Source of the DNA: Halobacteria archaeon
Lineage (GTDB): Archaea > Halobacteriota > Syntropharchaeia > Alkanophagales > Methanospirareceae
Assembly (NCBI GenBank): GCA_029932715.1
Contig: JAOZPO010000107.1
Location: 1-5,262 of the forward strand
Direction of reading: 5' to 3'
DNA length: 5,262 bases
Below are positions 5,118 to 5,262 of the stretch, one piece after another (the first letter of the stretch is position 1; each line of letters opens with the position of its first letter). The notes beneath the pieces are model-generated. The model saw only the letters and a list, made by a program, of their open reading frames with translations. It searched no databases and was not told where the DNA came from. A program made the position numbers and the translations under genes.

Positions 5118-5262
5118 TGATAGATTCAAAGATAAAATCCGCTGAGCATGAAACCTCCGTGGACCGCGCGGTCAGACGAGTGAAAGCGATGATGATGAAC
5201 TGGGGCTTTGCAGAAGGCTGCAGCTCTGTTTATGCCGTGCTTATCGCATCCCGCGAGCCGCT
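5117..5262 (+). CDS. GbsR/MarR-like winged-helix transcription regulator, N-terminus (partial)
   Basis: The frame opens with the ATG at 5117 and is still open at the window end after 48 codons. The protein begins MIDSKIKSAEHETSVDRAVR, followed by RVKAMMMNWGFAEGCSSVY and AVLIASREPL. The pattern of a helix, then WGF, a short Gly segment, a helix ending ..Y.VLI, and REPL is that of GbsR-type members of the MarR superfamily (relatives show WGfp...g.iyglLLls.ePLs). In these proteins the segment directly precedes the DNA-recognition helix-turn-helix, which here falls outside the window. Bacterial GbsR controls glycine-betaine synthesis; archaeal relatives mostly have unknown ligands, so no target is assigned. 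The palindrome and phased direct repeats at its promoter suggest it regulates itself. Downstream content is unseen. Confidence 0.7.
   Translation, partial: MIDSKIKSAEHETSVDRAVRRVKAMMMNWGFAEGCSSVYAVLIASREP

Overview
The window looks archaeal, most likely a methanogen- or ANME-type euryarchaeote. The start codons at 255(-), 354(+) and 5117(+) lie about 24-30 nt downstream of AT-rich TATA-like elements and have no convincing Shine-Dalgarno site, which fits leaderless archaeal transcripts. The gene content agrees: an archaeal-style glycogen-synthase-like GT-B enzyme, a GH57 amylase relative with a DUF5752 segment, an ABC1/UbiB kinase and a GbsR/MarR-like regulator. The lineage is inferred from protein style only. 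There is no rRNA or tRNA in the window.

Left part (1-353): the 5' end of a minus-strand gene leaves the window at base 1. A 98-bp divergent intergenic region separates it from the carbohydrate genes. This region carries two near-identical promoters arranged as an inverted repeat (AACTTATAT on each strand, each 24-25 nt from its ATG).

Carbohydrate part (354-2705): this is a broken glucan-metabolism cluster. A glycogen/starch-synthase-like glycosyltransferase has a complete N-terminal domain. It is then interrupted by a one-base frameshift at a G run (1020-1023) and loses the end of its C-terminal domain. Overlapping it is a 482-codon open frame that joins the GH57 N-terminus, a probable GH57 C-terminal end, a DUF5752 segment and a GT4 C-terminal domain. 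It lacks the GH57 catalytic core, the glycosyltransferase N-domain and the E-x7-E donor-binding stretch. Every catalytic core in this cluster is therefore missing or interrupted, yet the chimera stays open. This is either real genome decay or fusion, or an assembly artefact.

Right part (2700-4833, minus strand): a two-gene operon. The upstream gene encodes a 142-residue Lys/Glu/Ala-rich protein made of about six 22-residue repeats. Four bases after its stop begins an intact ABC1/UbiB-family kinase-like protein with two C-terminal membrane helices. The kinase ends convergently on the chimera, with a 6-base overlap.

Far right (4834-5262): the intergenic region holds a perfect 7-bp-arm palindrome near the operon promoter and a set of nested inverted repeats that could fold as a three-way-junction RNA. 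Next comes a 10-bp-arm palindrome over a TATA box with a 15-bp direct repeat at 22-bp offset. Last is the N-terminus of a GbsR/MarR-like regulator that runs off the window and may regulate itself.
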